From: Lachnospira eligens
Lineage (GTDB): Bacteria > Bacillota > Clostridia > Lachnospirales > Lachnospiraceae
Assembly (NCBI RefSeq): GCF_009680455.1
Contig: NZ_WKRD01000002.1
Span: forward strand, 310,001 to 374,000
Direction: 5' to 3'
DNA length: 64,000 nucleotides
Shown here piece by piece: positions 17,000 to 25,587 of the stretch (position 1 is its first letter; each line of letters opens with the position of its first letter). The translations under genes and the position numbers were made by a program. A model generated the notes under the pieces. It searched no databases. It was given only the letters and a program-made list of their open reading frames with translations, and was not told where the DNA came from.

Positions 17000-17965
17000 A
17001 TGAATAATACCAACAGCACTACTCACCAGAAAGATGTCTCCCTTAAGACTTTCTGGCGTGATAATGAACATTTTGCAGACCTTTTCAATGCTACCGTCTT
17101 TAATGGTAAACAGGTGCTTAAGCCCAACAAGCTTAATGAGATGGACACTGATGTCTCTGCTACAATTCATTCCAAAAGTTACAATGAATCTATTACCAGA
17201 AACAGAGATGTTGTAAAGAAGATGTCAGACGGCGTAGAGTTTAATATTCTCGGGCTTGAGATTCAGGACAAGACACATTATGCCATGCCTTTGCGAACCA
17301 TGACCTATGACGCACTTGGCTACATAAAGGAATACAACGACATCAAGAAACAACATAAGCTGAATAAAGATTCTTTCAGTTCTCCAGAAGAGTTTCTGTC
17401 TGGAATTGACAAGTCTGACCGTTTCCACCCTATAATAACGCTCGTTCTTTACTATGGTGAGTCGTTATGGGATGGTCCTACCTGCCTGTCTGACATGATG
17501 ATTTCCATGCCTGATAATATCAAGGCTTACTTCTCCGACTATAAGTTAAATCTGGTTCAGATACTTGATTCTGATAAATATACATTTTATAATGAAGATG
17601 TAAGAGATGTGTTTAATATTATAAGGAACATATATAATGATGATTTCGATTCAATATATCGTGAATATGAATCCCGCAATGTAGATATTGATGTAATGGA
17701 ACTGATATGTAACATAACCTCAGTTCCAAAGCTTATGGACTTATGTACAGATACTGAACAAGGAGGGACTGTCAATATGTGTGAAGCAATGAAACGATTT
17801 CAGGCTGAATGTGAAAGCAAAGGTATGAAAGAAGGTATCGATTCCGAAAAAGTCAACTCTATCATCTCCATGCTAGAATTCGGCATAACCAAAGAACAGA
17901 TATTAACCAGGTACACTAAAGAGGATTTAGAAAGAGCAGAAGCTGCTATAGCTGATAAGAACTAA
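17000..17965 (+). CDS. Rpn family recombination-promoting nuclease/putative transposase
   Basis: A 321-residue protein of the Rpn/PD-(D/E)XK transposase-like family. The nuclease core lies in about residues 20-150, with the active-site stretch LGLEIQDKTHYAMPLRTMTYDALGY and the following helix. A C-terminal region contains KGMKEGI and EFGITKEQI, typical of these proteins. Relatives promote recA-independent recombination and some have been linked to phage defence. The start ATG follows AAGAAAGGCGAC. It stands alone, divergent from the CRISPR locus, and ends at a strong terminator. No inverted repeats of an insertion sequence were seen around it. Its exact role here is unknown. Confidence 0.82.
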   Translation: MNNTNSTTHQKDVSLKTFWRDNEHFADLFNATVFNGKQVLKPNKLNEMDTDVSATIHSKSYNESITRNRDVVKKMSDGVEFNILGLEIQDKTHYAMPLRTMTYDALGYIKEYNDIKKQHKLNKDSFSSPEEFLSGIDKSDRFHPIITLVLYYGESLWDGPTCLSDMMISMPDNIKAYFSDYKLNLVQILDSDKYTFYNEDVRDVFNIIRNIYNDDFDSIYREYESRNVDIDVMELICNITSVPKLMDLCTDTEQGGTVNMCEAMKRFQAECESKGMKEGIDSEKVNSIISMLEFGITKEQILTRYTKEDLERAEAAIADKN

Positions 17966-17985
17966 CACCATACTAATAATATTAA

Positions 17986-18019
17986 AGCCAGTTAATCTAG
18001 CAATTAAGATTAACTGGCT
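17986..18019. terminator. Bidirectional intrinsic terminator
   Basis: AGCCAGTTAATCT (17986-17998) pairs perfectly with AGATTAACTGGCT (18007-18019) and T-rich sequence follows. It separates the plus-strand Rpn gene from the converging polyamine operon. Confidence 0.9.
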
Positions 18020-18023
18020 TATT

Positions 18024-18896
18024 TTATTTGATACTTTTATAGATTTCTGGTCTTCTGTCCCTGAACAGTCCCCAGCTCACGCGAAGGTCGGCATCTGCGT
18101 CAAGGTCGGATTCCCCATAGACAATCTCTTCCTTGTCTCTTGAGGCCTGTGTTACTATCTCGCCTGTTGCATCCGTTACAAATGAAGAACCATAGAATAT
18201 AAGTGATGACTCCTGATGTCCGTTGGCTTCAGACGGTGCAACCTTCTCCTCACCGATACGGTTGGCAGCTACAACAGGAACTATATTGCACGCTGAATGT
18301 CCCTGCATACATCTTCTCCAGTGCGGCATGCTGTCAACCTCAAGAATCGGCTCTGAGCCAATCGCTGTCGGATAGAAAAGAATTTCTGCTCCCTGTACCA
18401 ACATTCCTCTGGCTGTCTCTGGAAACCACTGATCCCAGCATATTCCTACTCCAATTCTCGCATATCTTGTATCCCACACCTTAAAACCTGTATCTCCCGG
18501 TGTGAAATAGAACTTTTCCTGATAATAATGGTCATCAGGAATATGTGTTTTTCTGTATATTCCAAGAACACTTCCATCTGCGTCAATAACTGCAACAGTG
18601 TTATAGAACACATTTATATCTCTTTCATAAAAGCTTATTGGAAGCACAACCTGCAGCTCGGCTGCCACCTTCTGAAAATGCTTCACAGCCGGATTGTCAT
18701 CCACTGATTGTGCATATGCATAGTAGTCATAATTTCTCTCCTGACAGAAATACTGTCTTTCAAAAAGTTCAGGAAGCAGTATTATCTGTGCACCGTTAGC
18801 TGCCGCTTCACGAACCATTTTATCAGCCTTTGCAATGTTCTCTTCTACCGACCGTGAACACTGCATCTGTATGCCTGCATACTTTACATTTCTCAT
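18024..18896 (-). CDS. aguB: N-carbamoylputrescine amidase
   Basis: This nitrilase-superfamily enzyme hydrolyses N-carbamoylputrescine to putrescine, CO2 and ammonia, the step after agmatine deiminase. The catalytic triad is visible as E43 (LPELFE), K116 (YRKTHIPDD) and C153 (GICWDQWFPE), and the 290-residue length is normal. The ATG at 18896 follows GGAGGG; longer readings upstream lack such a site. It is the last gene of the operon, next to aguA, so together they convert agmatine to putrescine. Two perfect hairpins stand between aguA and this gene and could tune its expression. Confidence 0.94.
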   Translation of the reverse strand: MRNVKYAGIQMQCSRSVEENIAKADKMVREAAANGAQIILLPELFERQYFCQERNYDYYAYAQSVDDNPAVKHFQKVAAELQVVLPISFYERDINVFYNTVAVIDADGSVLGIYRKTHIPDDHYYQEKFYFTPGDTGFKVWDTRYARIGVGICWDQWFPETARGMLVQGAEILFYPTAIGSEPILEVDSMPHWRRCMQGHSACNIVPVVAANRIGEEKVAPSEANGHQESSLIFYGSSFVTDATGEIVTQASRDKEEIVYGESDLDADADLRVSWGLFRDRRPEIYKSIK

Positions 18897-18933
18897 ATTA
18901 TCCCTCCATTCTTGCGCTGTTTTCTGCATATCA

Positions 18934-18986
18934 CAAGTTTGTGCAAAGCACAAACTTGAGTGTAAAATATTGAAGATATTTTACAC
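18934..18986 (-). repeat. Two tandem perfect hairpins between aguA and aguB
   Basis: CAAGTTTGTGC (18934-18944) pairs with GCACAAACTTG (18948-18958), and GTGTAAAATAT (18960-18970) pairs with ATATTTTACAC (18976-18986), each 11 bp without mismatch. The second hairpin contains the aguA stop codon. Neither is followed by a T run, so they look like RNA stability or processing elements rather than terminators. Confidence 0.7.
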
Positions 18987-20096
18987 AGGAATCTGTTGTG
19001 TAATACAGTGGATATTGCCTCCACCGACTATTATATCTCTTGCATATATCCCGACTATCTTTCTGTCAGGAAATGCTTCTTTAAGCACATTTATTGCAAG
19101 GCTGTCCGCCTCGTCATCAAATTGCGGCACTATGACTGAGTCATTGGCAATATAGAAATTAACATAAGAAGCAGCAAGACGCTCGCCTGCCTCTCTCATG
19201 TCCTCGCCTTCCTCAAATTCAAAGCCGTTAAGTTCTTCCTCAGTTATGCACACAGGTTTCTTGGGAATAAGCATTTTTCTTACTTTAATGTGTCTTCCTT
19301 TGGCATCAGTTACATTTTCAAGAACAGAAAGACAAGCCTTGCTCATCTCATACTGCGGGTCATTCTCATCATCTGTCCATGCAAGTACAACCTCTGCGGG
19401 TGCTGTAAATGCGCATACATTATCCACATGTTCGTTAGTCTCATCATTATATATTCCACAGGGAAGCCAGATTATCCTGCTCACATTGCAGTACTGCTTT
19501 AATTTATTCTCAATCTGTTCCCTGCTAAGCTGTGGATTTCTTCCCTTACTCAACAGACAGCTTTCAGTAACAAGCATTGTTCCTTCGCCATCTGTATGTA
19601 TTGAACCACCTTCAAGAACAAATGGTGCTGCATTATATCCCTGACAGCCAAGATAAGACATAAACTTTCCGGCTACAAGGTTGTCATTGTCCCAGTCCGC
19701 GTACAGTCCGTCATATGTTCCGCCCCACGCATTAAATTCCCAGTTAATTCCACGCAAATCACGCGCTTCATATGGTGTATCCACATTTCCACTCACAACG
19801 AATGTAGGACCTGTATCTCTTGCCCATGCATCGTCTGTATCCATGACTACAAGCCTGACCGTTTCCGGGAGCATCTTTGCTGCTTCCTCTTTTCTACCTT
19901 CTGATACAATCATGTATACCTGCTCGCTTTCACTGATTACAGACGCTATCTGTGCAAATGCTTTCTTAGCCGCCTTTGCTCCATAAGCCCAAGACCCCGG
20001 TCTTTCTGGCCATATCATAATGCAGCCCTGATGTCTTTCAAATTCAGCAGGCATGCGAAAACCGTCTGCTGCCGGAGTACTGTTTATATAATCCAT
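18981..20096 (-). CDS. aguA: Agmatine deiminase
   Basis: Agmatine deiminase converts agmatine to N-carbamoylputrescine and ammonia. The 371-residue protein has the family start region GFRMPAEFERHQGCIMIWPERPGSW, the DTDDAWARDTGP motif, and the catalytic cysteine C364 in GGGNIHCITQQ at the C-terminus. It is followed by aguB and preceded by carboxynorspermidine decarboxylase with only 2 bp between. It takes the agmatine made by the arginine decarboxylase at the head of the operon. Length and motifs are complete. Confidence 0.95.
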   Translation of the reverse strand: MDYINSTPAADGFRMPAEFERHQGCIMIWPERPGSWAYGAKAAKKAFAQIASVISESEQVYMIVSEGRKEEAAKMLPETVRLVVMDTDDAWARDTGPTFVVSGNVDTPYEARDLRGINWEFNAWGGTYDGLYADWDNDNLVAGKFMSYLGCQGYNAAPFVLEGGSIHTDGEGTMLVTESCLLSKGRNPQLSREQIENKLKQYCNVSRIIWLPCGIYNDETNEHVDNVCAFTAPAEVVLAWTDDENDPQYEMSKACLSVLENVTDAKGRHIKVRKMLIPKKPVCITEEELNGFEFEEGEDMREAGERLAASYVNFYIANDSVIVPQFDDEADSLAINVLKEAFPDRKIVGIYARDIIVGGGNIHCITQQIPV

Positions 20097-20098
20097 AT

Positions 20099-21328
20099 CT
20101 ATAATCTCCCTTTGAAATCTTCATAGCCAAAATGCTTCCACACCTTACATTCCCCATCACTATCCATAATTACAATATCCGGCAGTGGGATTCCGTTAAA
20201 TGTGTTGTTCTTAACCATTGAATATATAGCCATATCTTCAAATACGAGTCTGTCCCCGACATTGATTTCCCTGCCGAATTGATAATCACCTATGATATCT
20301 CCTGCAAGGCATGTATAAGATGACAGTCTGTATCTGTATCTTCCATTCTTCGCCGGTTTCCATATGCCTTCTTTTACGTCCATATCAAAATCAATCTCTA
20401 TGTCCTTATCAATTCCATACTCATCTTCCATGTCCGATATTTTCAATCCACCACGAAGAGGCGGTGTGTATGGCATTTCCAGTACATCTGGCATATGACA
20501 CGCTGCAGATGCATCAAGTATAAGAGTTGTTATTCCATTTTCAACCTTATCAAGCACTGTAGTCACAAGATATCCTGCATTAAGTGCAACAGCTTCCCCC
20601 GGTTCAACATACACCTGTACATCATATTTCCTTCTTACATGACTGATACATTTTTCAAGAGTTTCAATGTCGTAATCTTCACGGGTTATATGATGTCCGC
20701 CGCCAAAATTAACCCACTTCATATCTTTCATGAGAAATCCGAATTTCTCTTCAACAGCCTTTAATGTTGCCTCTAAGTCATCTGAATTCTGCTCACATAA
20801 TGTATGAAAATGTATTCCTTCCATGCCAGATAACACATCCGGTTCTTCCTTAAGAGCGGCTTTCAGATTCTTAAGAGTAACTCCAAGTCTGCTGCCCGGC
20901 GCGCATGGGTCATATATTGCATGGTCACCCTGTGTAGAAAACTCTGGATTAACTCGAAGTCCAAAGCTTACTCCACCCTCAATACATCTGGCTTTATGCT
21001 TCTTTAACTGTGAAACTGAGTTAAAGACAACATGGTCACATATATTTACAAGCTCATCCATATCCTCATCAGTAAATGCCGGTGCAAATACATGATTTTC
21101 TTTTCCCATACACTCAGCACCAAGTCTGGCTTCATATATTCCACTTGCCGTAGTTCCGCTTATATATTTTCCAATCAGCGGATATTCTGCATATGCTGAA
21201 AATGCTTTCTGCGCCAGCAGTATGTGGCAGCCGGTATCTTCTTCTACTTTATGAAGTATCTCAAGATTATGAATAAGCATTTTTTCATCTATTACATATG
21301 CCGGTGTCTTTAACTCATCAAATCTCAT
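20099..21328 (-). CDS. nspC: Carboxynorspermidine/carboxyspermidine decarboxylase
   Basis: A PLP-dependent decarboxylase of the alanine racemase fold (DapA/LysA relatives) that converts carboxyspermidine to spermidine. The predicted PLP lysine is K41 in LLAQKAF. HTLCEQ, FGGGHH and EPGEAV segments also fit the NspC group. The 409-residue length is right. It directly follows the dehydrogenase that makes its substrate (15 bp gap). The other candidate, diaminopimelate decarboxylase, is less likely given the neighbours and the NspC-type HTLCEQ motif. Confidence 0.93.
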   Translation of the reverse strand: MRFDELKTPAYVIDEKMLIHNLEILHKVEEDTGCHILLAQKAFSAYAEYPLIGKYISGTTASGIYEARLGAECMGKENHVFAPAFTDEDMDELVNICDHVVFNSVSQLKKHKARCIEGGVSFGLRVNPEFSTQGDHAIYDPCAPGSRLGVTLKNLKAALKEEPDVLSGMEGIHFHTLCEQNSDDLEATLKAVEEKFGFLMKDMKWVNFGGGHHITREDYDIETLEKCISHVRRKYDVQVYVEPGEAVALNAGYLVTTVLDKVENGITTLILDASAACHMPDVLEMPYTPPLRGGLKISDMEDEYGIDKDIEIDFDMDVKEGIWKPAKNGRYRYRLSSYTCLAGDIIGDYQFGREINVGDRLVFEDMAIYSMVKNNTFNGIPLPDIVIMDSDGECKVWKHFGYEDFKGRL

Positions 21329-21343
21329 AATTAACCTCTCTTT

Positions 21344-22603
21344 TTAGTCTACTAAAACAGGATTTTCATCGACAACCCATGGGAGACCGTACTTATTAAG
21401 CGCATCCATGTATGGATCCGGATCAAATTCATCTGTTGTGAATACTCCCGGCTTGTTCCAGAGTCCCTTTGCAACAAGCATTGTACCAATCATAGCAGGT
21501 ACGCCTGTTGTATATGAAATAGCCTGCGAACCTACCTCACGGTAACATTCCTGATGGTCGCACACATTGTAAATATATACCTTCTTCTCCTTGCCGTCTT
21601 TGATACCTGTGAAGATACAGCCAATATTAGTCTTACCTACTGTTCTTGGTCCAAGTGAAGCAGGGTCTGGAAGAAGTGCCTTTAAGAACTGGATTGGAAC
21701 AATCTCCTGTCCGTTGAATTCAACCGGGTCAGTTCTTAACATTCCGACATTCTCAAGGCATTTCATATGTGTAAGATAGCTCTGTCCAAATGTCATGAAG
21801 AAACGTATTCTCTTAACATGCGGAATATTAGCAGCAAGTGCCTCTATTTCCTCATGATGAAGCAGGTACATATCCTTCATTCCTACTCCCTCAAAATTGT
21901 ACTCTCTCTTTATTGACATAGCAGGAATCTCAACCCAGTGACCATCCTCCCAATATGAGCCGGGTGCTGATACCTCACGAAGATTAATCTCCGGGTTAAA
22001 GTTAGTTGCAAACGGATATCCATGGTCTCCGCCGTTGCAGTCTAATATATCAATTGTATGTATCTCATCAAAATAGTGTTTCTGTGCATAAGCTGTGAAT
22101 ACGCTTGTTACACCCGGATCAAAACCAGTTCCTAAAAGTGCTGTAATTCCGGCTTCTTTATATTTTTCTCTGTAAGCCCACTGCCATGAGTAGTCAAAAT
22201 ATGCTGTAAATCCAAGACGCTTGCATCTCTCCTCATATACCTTTCTCCACTCAGGATTGTCTGTATCCTCACACTCGTAATTAGCAGTATCAACATAAGG
22301 AACTTTACATGCAAGGCAGGCATCCATAATCGTAAGGTCCTGATATGGAAGTGCCACATTAAGAACTACATCTGGCTTGAATTCATTGATAAGCGCAATA
22401 ACCTCATCTGTGTTGTCAGCATCAACCTTTGCTGTTGTGATGTTAGTGCTTGTCTTGTCCTTCAATTCGTCTGCTAATTTGTCACATTTGCTCACTGTTC
22501 TGCTCGCTATGCACAGGTCTGAAAACACCTCGCTCACCTGACATATCTTGTGGATTGCTACTGAAGCAACTCCTCCGCAACCAATTACTAATACTCTGCT
22601 CAT
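21344..22603 (-). CDS. Carboxynorspermidine synthase (saccharopine dehydrogenase family)
   Basis: A 419-residue NAD(P)-dependent reductase that joins putrescine and aspartate semialdehyde to form carboxyspermidine (CANSDH). The N-terminus shows a Rossmann motif VIGCGGVASVAIH, followed by the saccharopine dehydrogenase catalytic domain (TGFDPGVTSVF, HHEEIEAL). It shares a 4-bp ATGA overlap with the preceding speE gene, which shows translational coupling, and precedes nspC. A lysine-pathway saccharopine dehydrogenase is the alternative, but bacteria of this group do not use that pathway and the operon is clearly polyamine. Confidence 0.92.
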   Translation of the reverse strand: MSRVLVIGCGGVASVAIHKICQVSEVFSDLCIASRTVSKCDKLADELKDKTSTNITTAKVDADNTDEVIALINEFKPDVVLNVALPYQDLTIMDACLACKVPYVDTANYECEDTDNPEWRKVYEERCKRLGFTAYFDYSWQWAYREKYKEAGITALLGTGFDPGVTSVFTAYAQKHYFDEIHTIDILDCNGGDHGYPFATNFNPEINLREVSAPGSYWEDGHWVEIPAMSIKREYNFEGVGMKDMYLLHHEEIEALAANIPHVKRIRFFMTFGQSYLTHMKCLENVGMLRTDPVEFNGQEIVPIQFLKALLPDPASLGPRTVGKTNIGCIFTGIKDGKEKKVYIYNVCDHQECYREVGSQAISYTTGVPAMIGTMLVAKGLWNKPGVFTTDEFDPDPYMDALNKYGLPWVVDENPVLVD

Positions 22604-23457
22604 CTTTCTTCCTCCTGTTCTAATAATTCTTCAACATACTTTGGCAGCATGAATGCACCTGTATGAAGATTAGTTGTGTAATATTCTGTATGTATATTTC
22701 TTCTCTTCCACTCTGCCGGCTTGAAATCCTTAAGCGGATGATATTTCTTTGACGCAAATCCAAACAGCCAGTATCCTGACGGACTTGTTGGTATATGTGC
22801 CTGATACACGCGGCTTATTGGAAATGTGTGGAACACCTTCCTGTGCATGCTTCTGCATGCATCCTCATCCTCATCATAGAAAGGACTTCCATGCTGGTAC
22901 ACAAGTATTCCGTCCTCCTTAAGTGCCTTATAACAGTTTCCATAAAATTCCCTTGTAAACAGTCCCTCACTCGCACCAAACGGGTCTGTTGCGTCATTAA
23001 TTATAAGGTCATACATATCCTGCTTGGAGCGTAAGAACCTTAATGCATCTGAATTATAAATGTGTACTCTCTCATCTTCTAATCCTACTGCCGTCTCTGG
23101 AAAATACTCCCTGCACACATCAACAAACATGTTGTCCTGTTCAACTATGTCAATATTTTCGATATTGTCATACTGCAACAGTTCCTTTGATACACCTCCG
23201 TCACCGCCACCGATTATCAATACATTTTTAACATCTGGATGGACTGACATTGGCACATGCACCACCATCTCGTTATAGATGAAACAATCCTGTTCTGAAA
23301 ATATAACACTTCCATTAAGTGTCAGGAATTTTCCGAACTCTGGCGACTGAAATACATCTATTCTCTGATAGTCGCTCTCGCCAGAAAACAGTTGTTTTTC
23401 AACCCTGATATCAAACTTCACATGTGGTGAATGAAGTTCTGAAAACCAAAATTCCAT
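22600..23457 (-). CDS. speE: Spermidine synthase (polyamine aminopropyltransferase)
   Basis: A 285-residue SpeE-type enzyme, which moves an aminopropyl group from decarboxylated S-adenosylmethionine to putrescine. It has the N-terminal beta region and the cofactor motif VLIIGGGDGG, plus NDATDPFG near the active site. No speD (the decarboxylase that makes its cofactor) is in this window, and the same operon encodes the competing carboxyspermidine route. It may act on another donor or acceptor, or speD may be elsewhere. It follows speA and overlaps the dehydrogenase gene by 4 bp. Confidence 0.9.
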   Translation of the reverse strand: MEFWFSELHSPHVKFDIRVEKQLFSGESDYQRIDVFQSPEFGKFLTLNGSVIFSEQDCFIYNEMVVHVPMSVHPDVKNVLIIGGGDGGVSKELLQYDNIENIDIVEQDNMFVDVCREYFPETAVGLEDERVHIYNSDALRFLRSKQDMYDLIINDATDPFGASEGLFTREFYGNCYKALKEDGILVYQHGSPFYDEDEDACRSMHRKVFHTFPISRVYQAHIPTSPSGYWLFGFASKKYHPLKDFKPAEWKRRNIHTEYYTTNLHTGAFMLPKYVEELLEQEEER

Positions 23458-23504
23458 AGAAACTTTCTCCCTTCTATATTTGACCGATTGAACAAATCGG
23501 ACAT

Positions 23505-24959
23505 TTACATTCTTAATACATTCAGTGTCTGCAATGTTGAATCTTCCATTCCCTGCATTGAACAGCCCTTCTCTACTGAATACTGAATATAGTCTATTAT
23601 CTCGTCTGTGATTTCTTCACCCGGCGCAAGTATAGGAATTCCTGGCGGATATGCCATTACGAACTCCCCTGATATATGTCCTGCTGCCTCACGGATTGGA
23701 ACTTTAATCTTATCGGCATAGAAGGCTTCCTGTGGTGAAGCAAGTACCCTTGGAAGCAGCATTTGTCTGTCTACTTCAAAGCGTTTTTCTTCTTTTGAAT
23801 ACAGACGGCTGATTTCAGCCAATGCTCCGACAAGTCTTTCTATATCCTGTATTCTGTCACCAATTGATATGTACGCCATTATATTTCCAACGTCGCCGAA
23901 TTCTATCTGGATATCATACTCATCTCTTAAGATATCATACACCTCAATTCCATCAAGTCCGATATCCCTTGTATAAACACAAAGCTTGGTAACATCATAA
24001 TCATAGACTGTTCCACCATTAATCAGTTCTTTTCCGTATGCATAATAACCGCCTACCATATTAATCTCATCTCTTGCATACTGTGCCCACTCGCTCACCT
24101 TTGCAAATGACTGTCTGCCGCGCAGGGCAAGATTTCTTCTTGATATATCAAGGCTTGTCATAAGAAGATATGACGCGCTCGTTGTCTGCGTAATATTAAT
24201 AATTGTCTGTACATAATCAGCATTCATACCATTATTGGTAAGAAGGATTGAACTCTGCGTAAGCGAACCGCCTGACTTATGCATTGATATTGCTGCAAGG
24301 TCTGCTCCTGCTTTCATTGAATTCATAGGAAGGTTGTCACCAAAATACAGATGCGTTCCATGTGCCTCATCGGCAAGCACCTTAAGTCCATATGAATGTG
24401 CTATATCACATATTCCTTTAATGTCTGAACAGATTCCATAATATGTAGGATTGTTCACCAAAACCGCCACCGCATTCGGATGCTCCTGTATTGTCTTTTC
24501 AACCTGCTGCACAGTTACTCCAAGCACTATTCCAAGCTTTGCATTAATTTCTGTATTAAGATAAACAGGAATCGCACCACACAGAATCAATGCATTAATT
24601 ACGCTTTTATGCACATTTCTTGGAACGATAATCTCATCTCCAGCCTTACATACAGATAACACCATGTTCTGTACTGCCTGCGTAGTTCCTCCTACCATGA
24701 AAAATGCGTGTTCTGCCCCAAATGCCTCTGCTGTGAGCTCCTCTGCCTCCTTAATAACAGAAACAGGGTGGCACAGGTTATCAAGTGGCTTCATTGAATT
24801 AACATCTATTCCAACACATCTTTCTCCAAGTAAATCTACCAGTTCTGGGTTGCCTCTTCCTCTCTTATGTCCCGGAACATCAAACGGAACAATTCTTTTC
24901 TTTCTGAATTTCTCAATTGCTTCGTAAAGCGGCGCACTCGCCTGTCTTTTTAAGTCCAT
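23505..24959 (-). CDS. speA: Arginine decarboxylase (fold I Orn/Lys/Arg decarboxylase)
   Basis: A PLP enzyme of 484 residues from the short fold I group (Bacillus SpeA/YaaO-like). The PLP lysine is K228 in SMHKSGGSLTQ, with DEAHG at residues 197-201 supporting cofactor binding, and PGHKRG at residues 29-34. Arginine decarboxylation to agmatine fits best because aguA and aguB lie in the same operon; lysine cannot be excluded by sequence alone. It is the first gene of the operon, preceded by GGGGGAT and a long structured leader. Confidence 0.92.
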   Translation of the reverse strand: MDLKRQASAPLYEAIEKFRKKRIVPFDVPGHKRGRGNPELVDLLGERCVGIDVNSMKPLDNLCHPVSVIKEAEELTAEAFGAEHAFFMVGGTTQAVQNMVLSVCKAGDEIIVPRNVHKSVINALILCGAIPVYLNTEINAKLGIVLGVTVQQVEKTIQEHPNAVAVLVNNPTYYGICSDIKGICDIAHSYGLKVLADEAHGTHLYFGDNLPMNSMKAGADLAAISMHKSGGSLTQSSILLTNNGMNADYVQTIINITQTTSASYLLMTSLDISRRNLALRGRQSFAKVSEWAQYARDEINMVGGYYAYGKELINGGTVYDYDVTKLCVYTRDIGLDGIEVYDILRDEYDIQIEFGDVGNIMAYISIGDRIQDIERLVGALAEISRLYSKEEKRFEVDRQMLLPRVLASPQEAFYADKIKVPIREAAGHISGEFVMAYPPGIPILAPGEEITDEIIDYIQYSVEKGCSMQGMEDSTLQTLNVLRM

Positions 24960-24989
24960 AATATCCCCCTGTTCTCATTGCTGCCTATG

Positions 24990-25139
24990 CTTCTATTCTC
25001 ATCGCTGCTCGCGCTCGCAGCTTTATTCCAGAGCTGCGCTCTGTCATTGTCGCGGCGCTCCTCGAATATCCGTGAAGAAATCCCAATTCATGCAAGCATG
25101 ATTGTGATTTTTCACTTCTATTCTCATCGCTGCTCGCGC
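24990..25139. repeat. 25-bp direct repeats in the speA leader
   Basis: The identical 25-bp sequence that contains ATCGCTGCTCGCGC occurs at 24990-25014 and 25115-25139, with a weaker third copy just before the first. Between them lie GC-rich hairpins and an imperfect palindrome around CATGCAAGCATG. The GC-rich texture is unlike the surrounding AT-rich intergenic DNA. It lies after the leader terminator and before speA. I see no credible protein here. Confidence 0.6.
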
Positions 25140-25140
25140 A

Positions 25141-25170
25141 AAAAGGCGTGATTGATTTAAAATCAATCAC
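25141..25170 (-). terminator. Strong intrinsic terminator inside the polyamine operon leader
   Basis: A near-perfect 30-bp palindrome centred on ATTTAAAAT (GGCGTGATTGATT with AATCAATCACGCC) is followed on the minus strand by TTTTT. It lies 180 bp upstream of the speA start, so it either ends a separate small RNA or acts as an attenuator. Confidence 0.85.
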
Positions 25171-25461
25171 GCCTGTATAATCATATTCTATCTTCTTTTT
25201 GATTACTGTATTGCCAAATACAGAAAATCTGACCTTTCAGAGTTTATCCAAGTAAGTCACTGTTACCGCTCTTATTGACCGTTTCACAAGATGATATGCT
25301 CTCTCGCATGATAATTTTAAAATCAACTTATAAAATTTGAGCTTCTAACTCAATCAATAATGTGTGCCCTCGTCACACTCGGCAACCGACCCGCCCGTCC
25401 GCAAGGCTTAACATGTAAACATGTGGTCTGTATTTACGATATCTTTTTATATCCAAAATAC
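25141..25461 (-). ncRNA. Structured leader or stand-alone RNA upstream of the polyamine operon
   Basis: The transcript predicted from the promoter at 25468-25496 runs about 320 nt to the terminator at 25141-25170. It contains a GC-rich core at 25370-25410 with a GTGTG-loop-CACAC hairpin (25361-25378 region), which is striking in an AT-rich gap. No open reading frame with a ribosome binding site was found. Candidates are a riboswitch-type attenuator answering to a polyamine or precursor, or an unrelated housekeeping small RNA. I could not match it to a known family by eye. Confidence 0.5.
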
Positions 25462-25467
25462 CTTTAA

Positions 25468-25496
25468 AATATAATATAACTATCTGCTGGTGTCAA
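25468..25496 (-). promoter_or_regulatory. Promoter of the polyamine operon leader
   Basis: TTGACA (25491-25496) and TATATT (25468-25473) on the minus strand are spaced by 17 bp. It is the only clear promoter in the 25171-25587 gap. Confidence 0.8.
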
Positions 25497-25587
25497 TAAC
25501 ATTTTTTATATTTACTCCATATTTTACCTGAACTTTTCGGATATATTACAATTATTACCCCTGAAACCTAAAGACATTATTTCCTTT

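Noticed and set aside
17000..17965. An insertion sequence around the Rpn-family gene
   Set aside because: No terminal inverted repeats or target duplications were found, and the gene has its own normal promoter and terminator.
24985..25170. A 61-codon minus-strand frame upstream of speA
   Set aside because: It lies over GC-rich repeats and the terminator palindrome, has no ribosome site and no recognisable protein features.
25361..25410. A tRNA or RNase P-like RNA in the GC-rich part of the speA leader
   Set aside because: The hairpins do not form a cloverleaf and I could not find the conserved RNase P or tmRNA sequence blocks.
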